Part shown: positions 35,747 through 44,817 of the stretch, piece by piece
How positions within the stretch are numbered: position 1 is the stretch's first letter
Layout of the letters: each line of letters starts with the position of its first letter
The notes under the pieces: generated by a model
What the model was told of the DNA's origin: nothing
The model's input: the letters and a program-made list of their open reading frames with translations, nothing else
Databases searched by the model: none
Origin: Anaerocolumna xylanovorans DSM 12503
GTDB taxonomy: Bacteria > Bacillota > Clostridia > Lachnospirales > Lachnospiraceae
Direction of reading: 5' to 3'
DNA length: 64,000 bases
Assembly (NCBI RefSeq): GCF_900143645.1
Contig: NZ_FRFD01000005.1
Coordinates: 372,001-436,000 of the forward strand
Made by a program: the position numbers and the translations under genes

Positions 35747-37129
35747 ATGATACCAGTTGCTTTTGGTGTTGATAGGGCATATATCTTACAAGCACATGTT
35801 GTTATGCTTTCTATACTAAAAAATTCAAAAGAGAATTTTGTTTTTTACATTATGACAGCGGACAATCTTCAAGATGATATAAATAGCCTAACAAATGAAA
35901 TGAATGAATATAGAGAAAGATACACTATAAAAACAATAAAAATACAGGAAGATATTTTTGAAGATGCGGTTATTAACTGTAAGCACTTGTCTAAGGCTTC
36001 TTATAACCGTTTGTTATTAGCCAAGTATATAACGGAATGGGATAAATGTATCTATCTGGATTGTGATTTACTGGTAAATGGAGATTTAAAGGAGCTGTAT
36101 GAAAAAAAAATTGGGGACAACTATATTACAGGAGTTTTGGATTGTCATATTATTGAAGATTCTGAACGCAATAAAATACATGAAAAATGCGTGGGACTAG
36201 CTTCCAGAGATACCTATGTAAATGCCGGAGTTCTAATTCTTAATTTAAAACGGATAAGGCAGGATAATCTTACATCTAAATTTATGGAGCAGGTATTTAA
36301 AGAAAATTGGTACGAAGATCAGGATGTTTTAAATAAATGCTGTTATGGGAAAGTAGGTATAATTCCATTAAAATATAATTTGTTTCATTTTTATCAGGGA
36401 AAAACGATCAAGCTATTAAAGCATTTAAAGTATACGGAAGAAGATTTTGATTTTGATTCGGACCGGCCATTTGTTTTGCATATGGGTGGCGTCTATAAGC
36501 CGTGGAACAGCAAAAATTACAAGGGAGCAAACACTTGGTGGAAGTTGGCAGAGGCTTTTAAACAAAATCCTTTATATGACGAGTGGGCGAAGAAATGTGA
36601 AGATAATATGGCCAATATGGATATAAGATACCTCATTAATAAATGCCGAAATTATAATAAAGTTATCATATGGGGGTTTACTAACAACGGTAAACAAATA
36701 TGTGATGCATTGATGAATAATGGACTTGGGAATATATGTAGCTTTTGTGATAATGATTCAAGACATTCTAATCAATTCTACCGTAATATACCGGTTAAAC
36801 AATTCAATGAAGTTAGTACCACGTCGGAAGAAATTTTATGGATAATAAGCTGCCAAAAGAGCTTTGATGATGTAAAGCAACAATTGGAAAATTACGGTGT
36901 AAATCGACAATGCATTGAACATTATAAACATAAAGGAGCAATGTATTATCGTGTATTATCGCCTGATAAATACTATAGTGAGATAGAGCAAATGGTGATT
37001 AGCGAATATGGTGAAGAGAACTTAAATGAAAAAGTGATTGAGATGGATGAAAAGCTTAAAAGATATGATAAAAATACGGTGGATTTATTCAATAACCGAT
37101 ATAGGTTAACTGATTGGCTGTATGCCTAA
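35747..37129 (+). CDS. Family 8 glycosyltransferase with C-terminal Rossmann-like module
   Basis: Residues 1-270 form a GT8 enzyme: IPVAFGVDRAYILQAHVVML at the start, KCIYLDCDLLVNGDLKELY with the DXD metal site near 105, NAGVLILNLK near 165 and VLHMGGVYKPW near 245. Family 8 enzymes usually transfer galactose or glucose from UDP-sugars. Residues 300-400 carry the recurring module (KVIIWGFTNNGKQICDAL, then FCDNDSR). The ATG at 35747 follows GAAGGTGG by 8 nt; a GTG at 35735 inside that site is less likely. Confidence 0.85.
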   Translation: MIPVAFGVDRAYILQAHVVMLSILKNSKENFVFYIMTADNLQDDINSLTNEMNEYRERYTIKTIKIQEDIFEDAVINCKHLSKASYNRLLLAKYITEWDKCIYLDCDLLVNGDLKELYEKKIGDNYITGVLDCHIIEDSERNKIHEKCVGLASRDTYVNAGVLILNLKRIRQDNLTSKFMEQVFKENWYEDQDVLNKCCYGKVGIIPLKYNLFHFYQGKTIKLLKHLKYTEEDFDFDSDRPFVLHMGGVYKPWNSKNYKGANTWWKLAEAFKQNPLYDEWAKKCEDNMANMDIRYLINKCRNYNKVIIWGFTNNGKQICDALMNNGLGNICSFCDNDSRHSNQFYRNIPVKQFNEVSTTSEEILWIISCQKSFDDVKQQLENYGVNRQCIEHYKHKGAMYYRVLSPDKYYSEIEQMVISEYGEENLNEKVIEMDEKLKRYDKNTVDLFNNRYRLTDWLYA

Positions 37130-37138
37130 GAAGTAGAG

Positions 37139-38110
37139 ATGGATAAAATCAGAAACAATATAAGAGAGGTATGTATATTGAACCCAAAAGTAAGTGTTAT
37201 CATGCCTGTTTACAATGCAGAGCATTATATTAAAACAGCTATTGACTCCATTTTAGAGCAGTCGTATAAAAATATAGAACTTATAATTATAAATGATTGT
37301 CCTACCGATTCGACAATGAGAATCGTAAGAACATATAAAGATGATAGAATTTATGTTATTAATAATCCTCAAAATAAGGGGATAGCATATTCACGGAATG
37401 CAGGACTGGATTATGCTACCGGAAAATATATAGCTATCATGGATGATGACGACATATCTCTGCCTGGGAGAATTGAAAAACAAGTTAAATTTTTGGAGGA
37501 GAGGGAAGATATTGATATCGTTGGCGGAAAAGTACAAGCAATTGATGAAAATGATAATATTATTAACACGGACAAAATTGTGTTTAATAATCCCTTATAT
37601 ATAAAAGTAAATTTCCTTTTTCGATGTATATACCATAATAGCGAAGTAATGTTAAGAAGAAAGGTTATTGATAATTATGGTATGAGATATCAGGAAAAAT
37701 GCTATGGAATGGAAGATTTTCTGTTTTGGATTGAGTGTTCTAAGGTTGCCACAATGTCTAATATTGATGAATTACTATTAAAACATAGATATTATAATGG
37801 AAGTGAAACTTCAAGAGTAAAAAGAGATGAAAAGGGAAAGCGAAAAGAGCATTTTGCCTATTTACAAAGGTTGTCACTTGGTAAAAGCGGCTTTACTCTT
37901 ACAGATGAAGAACTTGAATTATTAAACAGGCTAATGAACGAGGAGAATAATTATGCTGCTCACATGCAGGAAATTAAGAGTGCCCTTAACATCTTTAAAA
38001 AGATGATCCATCAGTCAAAAGAATTGAGTATGGATTTTCAAACAGAGCTTGATATTTATTTACGCCAACAGTTAATGAGGTGGATAAGAAGGTGTGTTGA
38101 TATATGGTAA
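37139..38110 (+). CDS. Family 2 glycosyltransferase
   Basis: This is the paralogue of the GT2 at 34724-35668, with KVSVIMPVYNAEHYIKTAID, INDCPTDST and IAIMDDDDISLPGRIE in the same spacing. As annotated from ATG 37139 it has 323 residues and a 13-residue extension not found in the paralogue. A TTG at 37178 with GAGAGG 8 nt upstream aligns exactly with the paralogue's start and may be the true one. Ten bases separate it from the GT8 gene. Confidence 0.83.
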   Translation: MDKIRNNIREVCILNPKVSVIMPVYNAEHYIKTAIDSILEQSYKNIELIIINDCPTDSTMRIVRTYKDDRIYVINNPQNKGIAYSRNAGLDYATGKYIAIMDDDDISLPGRIEKQVKFLEEREDIDIVGGKVQAIDENDNIINTDKIVFNNPLYIKVNFLFRCIYHNSEVMLRRKVIDNYGMRYQEKCYGMEDFLFWIECSKVATMSNIDELLLKHRYYNGSETSRVKRDEKGKRKEHFAYLQRLSLGKSGFTLTDEELELLNRLMNEENNYAAHMQEIKSALNIFKKMIHQSKELSMDFQTELDIYLRQQLMRWIRRCVDIW

Positions 38111-38155
38111 AAACAGAAAGAAATATATTGATGTTAATACGAAGGAGCCAATTAC

Positions 38156-40483
38156 ATGTATTCATTTGATATTTTTGATACGCTTATAACCAGAACAACA
38201 GCCACCTCGAATGGCATTTTTGCAATGATGGAACAGTATTTACAAAAAAACAAAGAATATAAGGATATTGATGAGCATATAAGGAATCATTTCTATTATC
38301 TGCGTATATCTGCTGAAAAACTTGCAAGATCTAATTATTGTGATAATTTCATTAATGACATTACGCTTGCACAGATATACGAAATAATAGGGGCATGCGG
38401 GCTCCTATCAGAAGAACAGCTAGAGCGTATTAAGGCATTGGAAATTAAGGTGGAATTAGAGAATATAATTGGAATATCGTCGAATATTGAAGAGGTAAGA
38501 AGTTTAATAGAGGCAGGAAATAAAGTTGTTCTTATATCGGACATGTACTTGGGAGAAGAAATTATACGTAAAATGTTAATAAAGGCCGATGCGGTATTTA
38601 AGGCAATTCCTATATACGTATCTTCTGATTATAGTAAAACGAAGGAATCAGGAAAATTATATGAACTGGTTGCGGAGAAAGAAAACAAAGGCTTCTATAA
38701 ACAGTGGGTTCATCGAGGAGATAATTTAGATGCGGATATATTAAGTGCGGCATCATATGGAATACAGGCAGAACATTACCAATTTGAGGAATTACAGCCA
38801 TATGAAAAACAATTAGTATATTCTTCTGAAAATAATGTGACAGTCCAACTTTTAATTGGTACGGCTAGAAATGGGCGAATTTTTTATACGGAAAATAAGT
38901 TGGAAATTAAAGCAGTATTGGACAAAAAGGCTTTTGAAATAGGCAGCAGTATTGGTGCCCCAGTGCTTCTGCCTTATATTATATGGATTTTGAAGCAGTG
39001 CGAGAAAAAGGGGATAAGAAGATTATATTTTGTTGCCAGGGACGGATATGTTTTAAAAAAAATAGCCGACAGGGTAATTGAATTGAATAAGCAGGATATA
39101 AAGACTTCTTATTTTTATGGTTCAAGAAAAGCGTTGAGAATGCCTTCTATAGATACGATAAACGATGACCTGGGTAGAATTATTAAAAATTCATCCATTC
39201 ATATGATTCATTCTTTAGAGGAAATTGCAGACTTATTTGAAGTTCCATTGGCGGTACTAAGATGCTATCTGCCCAAATATGAGAAACTGGAAAAGAAAAT
39301 ACTGACAACAAGTGCAGTAGAAGCTATAATTGGAATTCTTAGCGAAGATATTCATTTTGGGCAGCAGGTATATGAGATACAGCGGGAAAAAAGAAAACTT
39401 CTGGTATCTTATATTAAACAGGAGGTTGGAGTAATAGATCACACTGTTGCGTTTGTGGAATTATTTGGGAGCGGATTGACACAAGAGTGTTTGGCGAAGA
39501 TATGTAAAGACATATCCAATGAACCGATTCAGTCTTTTTTCTTTAACAAAGTTCGACTCAGTAAGAAGGAGTTTGGAATTAGTTATGTTTACATGCCGAT
39601 AGATGAACCGCTTGCTTATATAGTAGAAGAATTATGCAGAGCTCCTCATGGACAAACGATTGGATATAAAGATGAAGATGGAACAATAGTCCCTGTGCTT
39701 GGAGCAGATGAACAAGCTGCATTAGAGCGGCATGGCTATAATCGATATATTGATGGTGTTATGCAATTTGTTGATTTATACAATGGAGTACTAAACTATA
39801 ATATAAATGTCGATGAACATATCCCGTTTTATTTACAATATTTAAAATATATTACACAGACCCCTGACGAAGAAACATTAAATTATTTTGGAGAAATGCC
39901 ATTCAATCATACAGGACGTGATAGGGAAGAAGCTTTATTTGCACCGAAACTTAGCCGGGAGCAATTGCAGCAGATATTCCTAACCAGGTATAATGAGCCG
40001 ATTGAGATGTATTATAAGGGAAGTTCTCTTGAATACTCATTGCTGCGCTGCAGTGAGGAGGAAAAGGAACTGGTATTACAGTACAAAAGAAAAAACAGGG
40101 AAAATAACTGGAACAGAACTCCCAATAGTTGTCCCGGAATCGACGCTGGCTGGGGCGAGAACCATACTTTTGCAGATGAATATAATTTAATTGAGAAAAA
40201 TATCATTCTATACGCAGCTGGTAAAAGAGGACAACTGCTCCACTCACAGCTTATGCATAGACCGGAATACAATATTCTTGCATGGATTGATACAAACTAT
40301 GAAAAATATCAGGCACAGAAATTAGATATTCAGAATCCTGCAGTTATTAGAGAATTAGAATATGATCAGGTGGTTATCGGTGTTCTTGACAAGAAAGTAG
40401 TGGATGAAATAATTACGGTTCTACTGGAGTTAGGCGTGCCGAAGAAAAAAATTCTTTGGATTAAGCCGAGACCAAGGCTATAA
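38156..40483 (+). CDS. Large HAD-superfamily protein with C-terminal Rossmann-like module
   Basis: The first 220 residues are HAD-like: SFDIFDTLITR holds the motif I aspartates (D5 and D8), LISDMYLGEEI near 127 is motif II and HRGDNLDADI near 185 is motif IV. Residues 230-600 are a large region of unknown fold, with RLYFVARDGYVLKKIADR near 290 that looks like a second, HAD-related strand. Residues 680-775 carry the recurring module (IILYAAGKRGQLLHSQL, then WIDTNYEK). The whole fits the COG5610-type HAD proteins found in surface-glycan loci, whose substrate is unknown. A phosphatase on a sugar- or polyol-phosphate intermediate is a reasonable guess. Confidence 0.7.
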   Translation: MYSFDIFDTLITRTTATSNGIFAMMEQYLQKNKEYKDIDEHIRNHFYYLRISAEKLARSNYCDNFINDITLAQIYEIIGACGLLSEEQLERIKALEIKVELENIIGISSNIEEVRSLIEAGNKVVLISDMYLGEEIIRKMLIKADAVFKAIPIYVSSDYSKTKESGKLYELVAEKENKGFYKQWVHRGDNLDADILSAASYGIQAEHYQFEELQPYEKQLVYSSENNVTVQLLIGTARNGRIFYTENKLEIKAVLDKKAFEIGSSIGAPVLLPYIIWILKQCEKKGIRRLYFVARDGYVLKKIADRVIELNKQDIKTSYFYGSRKALRMPSIDTINDDLGRIIKNSSIHMIHSLEEIADLFEVPLAVLRCYLPKYEKLEKKILTTSAVEAIIGILSEDIHFGQQVYEIQREKRKLLVSYIKQEVGVIDHTVAFVELFGSGLTQECLAKICKDISNEPIQSFFFNKVRLSKKEFGISYVYMPIDEPLAYIVEELCRAPHGQTIGYKDEDGTIVPVLGADEQAALERHGYNRYIDGVMQFVDLYNGVLNYNINVDEHIPFYLQYLKYITQTPDEETLNYFGEMPFNHTGRDREEALFAPKLSREQLQQIFLTRYNEPIEMYYKGSSLEYSLLRCSEEEKELVLQYKRKNRENNWNRTPNSCPGIDAGWGENHTFADEYNLIEKNIILYAAGKRGQLLHSQLMHRPEYNILAWIDTNYEKYQAQKLDIQNPAVIRELEYDQVVIGVLDKKVVDEIITVLLELGVPKKKILWIKPRPRL

Positions 40484-40502
40484 TCATCGGGAGTGAAGTA
40501 AA

Positions 40503-43373
40503 ATGGCAATTTTAAATACACAATTTGAACAACGGACGAATCAGCCTTCAAAAATATCCTATAATGATCAGAAAATAATAAATTATATTGAAAAAAATCC
40601 TGATGGTGATTTTACAGAGATAATAAAACAGGATAACAGTTGGCCAGCTTTTTTTCAATTGAGTGAAATGCGGTGGGGATTGTATAGTTGGTATGATTTC
40701 GGAAAGAATTCGACTCTATTGGAGATAGGGGCTGGTTTTGGTGCGTTAACAGGTTTGTTCTGCCATAAGTGTAAGAATGTAATTGCTACTGAGAAATCTA
40801 AAGTAAGAGCAGAAGCATTAGCAAAAAGGTTTGAAGATATTCATAATCTGGAAATTTGCATTGGCGATGTATCAACAATGAATTTCCAGCAAAAGTTTGA
40901 TTTTATTGTTCTTACTGGAATTCTGGAAAGACAGGGAAGAGGAAGCAGCGATAGAAAAGTATATTCAGAATACCTGCAGAAACTGAAAAATCTGCTTGCA
41001 CCAAATGGAAAGATTCTGTTGGCGCTAGAAAATCGCTTTGGCTTAAAATATATCTGCGGTGCAGAGGAACCGCACACCGGAAGGCCTTTTGACGGGCTGA
41101 ACCATTATCCTTTTGGGACAGGGGGTTACTCCTTTAGTAAAGAGGAATTAACAGTTATCCTGAAGATGGCCGGCCTGGATGTTTACAAGTTCTATTATCC
41201 GCTGCCAGACTATAAGACTCCTCAGATTATTTATTCCCAGAATTATCTGCCGCAGACAAGAGTGGGAGAAAGACTGGTTCCTTATTACGTTAAGAAGGAT
41301 TCTCTGGTGGCAGTCGAGACAGATTTATATGATGATATTGTTGAGAATGGTGTGTTTGAATTTTTTGCAAATTCATTTTTAGTGGAATGCTCAATTAATG
41401 CAAAACCCTGTTCAGTAGATTTTGCAACAGTGACGCCGGACAGAGGACATGAGAGGGGAACTGTCACAGCTATCCATAATAATAAGACCGTTACGAAGCA
41501 AGCAATATTTTCAGGAGGCATTACGAATATTCGAGGATTATATAATAATATCCAGGATATCCGGAATAGGGGGATTCCTGCTGTCGATATAAAGCTGGAG
41601 GGAGATACCGCCATAATGCCGTTGGTAAAGGAGCAGATGGCTTCTGCCTGTCTTAAAAAGAAGGTATTGCAGAAAGATATTGACTTATACGAATATTTTG
41701 AACGCCTGTTTACTTATATTGCGAAATCTTCGGAGCCTGTTTCACCTGACTGTAATGCGATTCTTCAGGCAGTGGAAGAGAAGAAACTAATGAGGAAAGA
41801 AGACGCAGGGGACTTAGACTTTGGAATTATATTGTCCAAGGCTTATATTGAAATGATTCCTATGAATGCATTTTGGGTAAATGATGATTTTCTTTTTTTC
41901 GATCAGGAATTTGTTTATTACAATTATCCGGCAAATTATGTGCTATTCAGAGCATTAAAGAATACCTATGCTTTCATACCAGAAGCCGAAAGCTTGGTTA
42001 TGCTGGATGAGATGAAAAAGCATTTTAACTTGGAACGGGTATGGGATATTTATGAGAAGCAGGATATAAGCTTTCTTATTCAGATCAGGCGGCTGGAGGA
42101 AAATAAGACATTTTATGATTGGAGCCGTATCAACAGGGAACGCATTTATAAGAAGGCGGAGCTGCTTAATCACAAGGATGAGATTATTGCGGATTATAAA
42201 GTATCCGATAAAATGAAGAAAATCTGGGCTATCCAACTTCGTTTGCTGGATATAATAGAAAACGTGTGCAGGGAAAATCAGCTGCATTTTTATATTATCA
42301 GGGGAACTCTGCTGGGGGCGGTAAGACATAAAGGGTTTATTCCATGGGATGACGATGTGGACATCGCATTGCCAAGAGAGGATTATGATAAATTTCTAAC
42401 ATTACCATCTGATATATTTGGCGGAGATGTGTTTTTACAGACAGCTGAGAATGATATGGAGTGTTTTTTTGGAGCGTACGCGCGATTAAGGGACAATCAT
42501 TCAACTGCCATGGACTTGAAGAATTGGGGGCGTGGCTGTAATCAGGGAATTTGGATTGATATCTTTCCATTGGATGCCTATGATATAAATGAAAAATTCC
42601 GAAAAAAACAGCGTAAGAAGGCAGACCGGCTTTACGAATTACTGTATGCTAAAACATATGGAAAAGAGATGTATACATTTGGAAAATTAAACAGAATAAA
42701 ATGGAATTGGTACAGGCTTGTATCTAAGTTCAAAAGCAAACAGAAATTAATCCAAGAATTAAATACATGCTGTTCCTACAGCGAAAACCCAAGTCAGGAA
42801 TTGATGGGAATATGCACCCATTATCAGGGAATGAAGGTTTTTTATAAAGAGGACTTTAAAGAGATTGTATATTTGGAGTTTGAAGACCGGAAGCTTCCGG
42901 CACCGGCAGGCTATAAGCGTTGTCTGGAAATGACTGTTGCAAAAAACTATATGGTATATCCTCCGGTGGAAGAAAGAATACCTCATCACCAGGAACTATT
43001 TATTCCAGATATCCCTTTTCAGACATTTAATAAAAGATATGCGCATTCTTTTAGGGATGCTGCAGGTAAAGATATTATTTTATTTGGTTCCGGTCTGATG
43101 GTTGAAGATTATATGAAACAATTTGGGAAAAAGTATCCGCCAGCTTTCTTAGTAGATAATAATCCGGAAAAGTGGGGAACCATTAAATGCGGAGTAGAAG
43201 TACGTAATCCGGTTGAGATATTAAGTGTCCCGGCAGCCCAAAGAAAGCTGTTTCTGTGCAATGTTTATTATAAGCAGATTGAAGAGCAATTAAGCGATAT
43301 GGGGATTACAGAATATTGCATATATGTACAAAACAGAGAGTGGATTCTAGAGGATGAGAATAAGGAAGGGTAA
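40503..43373 (+). CDS. Methyltransferase-LicD fusion with C-terminal Rossmann-like module
   Basis: A 956-residue, three-part protein. Residues 60-240 form a class I SAM methyltransferase with LLEIGAGFGALTGLFCHKC near 70 and the DFIVLTGILE motif IV. A middle region, about 250-560, is of unknown function. Residues 575-850 form a LicD domain with IRGTLLGAVRHKGFIPWDDD near 600, the DVDIALPREDYDKF continuation and QGIWIDIFPLDAYD. Residues 855-956 are the recurring module (IILFGSGLMVEDYMKQF, then LVDNNPEKWG). It may transfer a phospho-alcohol and methylate either that group or the sugar. The next gene encodes a cytidylyltransferase. Confidence 0.83.
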   Translation: MAILNTQFEQRTNQPSKISYNDQKIINYIEKNPDGDFTEIIKQDNSWPAFFQLSEMRWGLYSWYDFGKNSTLLEIGAGFGALTGLFCHKCKNVIATEKSKVRAEALAKRFEDIHNLEICIGDVSTMNFQQKFDFIVLTGILERQGRGSSDRKVYSEYLQKLKNLLAPNGKILLALENRFGLKYICGAEEPHTGRPFDGLNHYPFGTGGYSFSKEELTVILKMAGLDVYKFYYPLPDYKTPQIIYSQNYLPQTRVGERLVPYYVKKDSLVAVETDLYDDIVENGVFEFFANSFLVECSINAKPCSVDFATVTPDRGHERGTVTAIHNNKTVTKQAIFSGGITNIRGLYNNIQDIRNRGIPAVDIKLEGDTAIMPLVKEQMASACLKKKVLQKDIDLYEYFERLFTYIAKSSEPVSPDCNAILQAVEEKKLMRKEDAGDLDFGIILSKAYIEMIPMNAFWVNDDFLFFDQEFVYYNYPANYVLFRALKNTYAFIPEAESLVMLDEMKKHFNLERVWDIYEKQDISFLIQIRRLEENKTFYDWSRINRERIYKKAELLNHKDEIIADYKVSDKMKKIWAIQLRLLDIIENVCRENQLHFYIIRGTLLGAVRHKGFIPWDDDVDIALPREDYDKFLTLPSDIFGGDVFLQTAENDMECFFGAYARLRDNHSTAMDLKNWGRGCNQGIWIDIFPLDAYDINEKFRKKQRKKADRLYELLYAKTYGKEMYTFGKLNRIKWNWYRLVSKFKSKQKLIQELNTCCSYSENPSQELMGICTHYQGMKVFYKEDFKEIVYLEFEDRKLPAPAGYKRCLEMTVAKNYMVYPPVEERIPHHQELFIPDIPFQTFNKRYAHSFRDAAGKDIILFGSGLMVEDYMKQFGKKYPPAFLVDNNPEKWGTIKCGVEVRNPVEILSVPAAQRKLFLCNVYYKQIEEQLSDMGITEYCIYVQNREWILEDENKEG

Positions 43374-43396
43374 TCCTTACGGAGAGGATGAGAAGA

Positions 43397-44143
43397 ATGA
43401 AAAAATATAATATCGGTTATATGGCAGGAGTGTATGATTTATTCCATGTAGGACACTTAAATATGATAAAACGAGCGAAAGACAATTGTGACTATTTGAT
43501 TGTTGGCGTTTTGGTGGATGAACTGGTAGTGCATTTTAAGAAAAAACTTCCCTTTATTCCTTTTGAAGAAAGAATTGAAATTGTAAGTTCTGTTAAAGGA
43601 GTGGATGAGGCGGTTCCCGTAACTTTCGAAAATGCAGGTAAGCTGGACTCCTGGAAGTTGTATCACTTTGATTGTCAATTTTCAGGGAGCGATTATGCCG
43701 AAGTGCCAGGATGGTTATATGATAAGGAAAGGCTGGAAGAAGTAGGTTCAACTATAGAATTTTTCCCTTATACCGAGAGCACCAGTTCGACATATATAAA
43801 GAAATTAATTTGTAAGGAAATTAGCGGAAAGAAATTATTTCTATTTGGAGCAGGCAGAATAGGACAAAAATTTCTTCAGTTTTTAAGAAACAGCAATGAA
43901 GATGACAAGTGGAATGTTATTGGATTTCTGGATAATAACCCTGAAAAAAACATGAGCTTGATTGATAGAACGATAGTTTTTCAGCCGGATTACCTTACTT
44001 CATTTCCTGACCTTAAGAGTATTACTGTTGTTATTACAACGAAGGAATCGGATGAAATTATCCGCCAGTTAAGAGAGATGGGAATTCATAATATTATTCC
44101 ATACAATGAATTTTCAGGATATACGCCCTATTTATACCGGTAA
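43397..44143 (+). CDS. TagD-like cytidylyltransferase with C-terminal Rossmann-like module
   Basis: The first 135 residues are a cytidylyltransferase, with GVYDLFHVGHLNMIKRAK (HVGH at 17-20) and a FSGSDYAEVPGW segment near 97. The closing motif, usually ISTS, is YTESTSSTYIKKLI here. Residues 145-248 carry the recurring module (KLFLFGAGRIGQKFLQFL, then FLDNNPEKN). The ATG at 43397 is 9 nt after GGAGAGG and aligns with the 27294 protein; ATG 43388 abuts the site. It likely provides the CDP donor for the LicD fusion encoded just upstream. Confidence 0.85.
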   Translation: MKKYNIGYMAGVYDLFHVGHLNMIKRAKDNCDYLIVGVLVDELVVHFKKKLPFIPFEERIEIVSSVKGVDEAVPVTFENAGKLDSWKLYHFDCQFSGSDYAEVPGWLYDKERLEEVGSTIEFFPYTESTSSTYIKKLICKEISGKKLFLFGAGRIGQKFLQFLRNSNEDDKWNVIGFLDNNPEKNMSLIDRTIVFQPDYLTSFPDLKSITVVITTKESDEIIRQLREMGIHNIIPYNEFSGYTPYLYR

Positions 44144-44230
44144 AAACATCCGATATAAATAATAGAATATATTAAAGGAGGTTTTTTGCACCGAGTTATT
44201 TAGAATGATTCTGGTACAGAAAAAATACCA

Positions 44231-44614
44231 ATGCAGGAACAATCGATGAAACAGCAGCAGATTGAGGTGTTAGGCGAGTTTTATGACTACTCAAAAAAGC
44301 TTATCCCCGCTGTTGAAACTGTAATTTCAGAATTAAAAGGTAACAGACAGGAAGATACAGAAGAATTCTTAAATATGGTCATTCATGGAATTAATTGGAC
44401 GATCGAAGTGTTAAACCATACGATGGATATAATTAATGCCGGCGAAGCAATAATTGATAAAGAGCAGATTAATGAAGGAATTCTTGGGCTTGAAAGGGCA
44501 ATAAGAGAAAAAGATGATAATGGCGCTGCAGAGGTGTTAAAGGATAAGATTCTGCCCTTTCTTCTGGTCTTAAATGCCAGAGCTGCAGTAATAACAAATC
44601 AGTTATTGAATTAA
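44231..44614 (+). CDS. Small helical protein of unknown function
   Basis: I do not recognise this 127-residue protein. It appears all-helical, acidic and soluble, with an EFLNMVIHGINWTIEVLNHT stretch and a DKILPFLLVLNARAAVITNQ segment near the end, and no cysteine. Small helical proteins at the end of flagellar loci are sometimes chaperones, but there is no motif to prove it. The start is uncertain: ATG 44231 lacks a ribosome-binding site, while ATG 44246 has only AGGAA 5 nt upstream. A perfect AAAGGAGG at 44175-44182 faces no ORF in this frame. It is the last gene of the island. Confidence 0.6.
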   Translation: MQEQSMKQQQIEVLGEFYDYSKKLIPAVETVISELKGNRQEDTEEFLNMVIHGINWTIEVLNHTMDIINAGEAIIDKEQINEGILGLERAIREKDDNGAAEVLKDKILPFLLVLNARAAVITNQLLN

Positions 44615-44652
44615 GCCAAGACTGTAATTCTATATCATATTTTCGCGAAAAA

Positions 44653-44686
44653 GGAGTTTTTAGTGCATCCCCGCCCTAAAAACTCC
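44653..44686 (+). terminator. Terminator-like hairpin ending the glycosylation island
   Basis: GGAGTTTTTAG at 44653-44663 pairs perfectly with CTAAAAACTCC at 44676-44686 around a 12-base C-rich loop. There is no long T tract after it, so termination would be inefficient or rely on the following AT-rich palindrome. It lies 39 bp after the last island gene. Confidence 0.5.
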
Positions 44687-44793
44687 AATTCTTAAGAATT
44701 CTTACCGGATTAATCCAGAAGTACCAGATAAACGTGGACTTTGCACCATCAGAGCAGGCTGACGATATGGAAAGCTTTCGTTTAATAGAAGTG

Positions 44794-44817
44794 ATATAGC
44801 AAAGACATTTGCTATAT
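44794..44817. repeat. Perfect AT-rich inverted repeat
   Basis: ATATAGCAAA at 44794-44803 and TTTGCTATAT at 44808-44817 form a 10 bp stem with a GACA loop, followed by TTGTATT. It could be a weak terminator or a protein-binding operator upstream of the glycosyltransferase gene at 45042. Confidence 0.5.

Noticed and set aside
40503..43373. Separate methyltransferase and LicD genes joined by a sequencing error
   Set aside because: A single open frame runs through, and each segment keeps the same reading frame with no internal stop or start signals, so a true fusion is more likely.
44149..44156. TCCGATAT before the small helical gene as a sigma-28 site
   Set aside because: One mismatch in the -10 and no TAAA/TAAT at the right distance.
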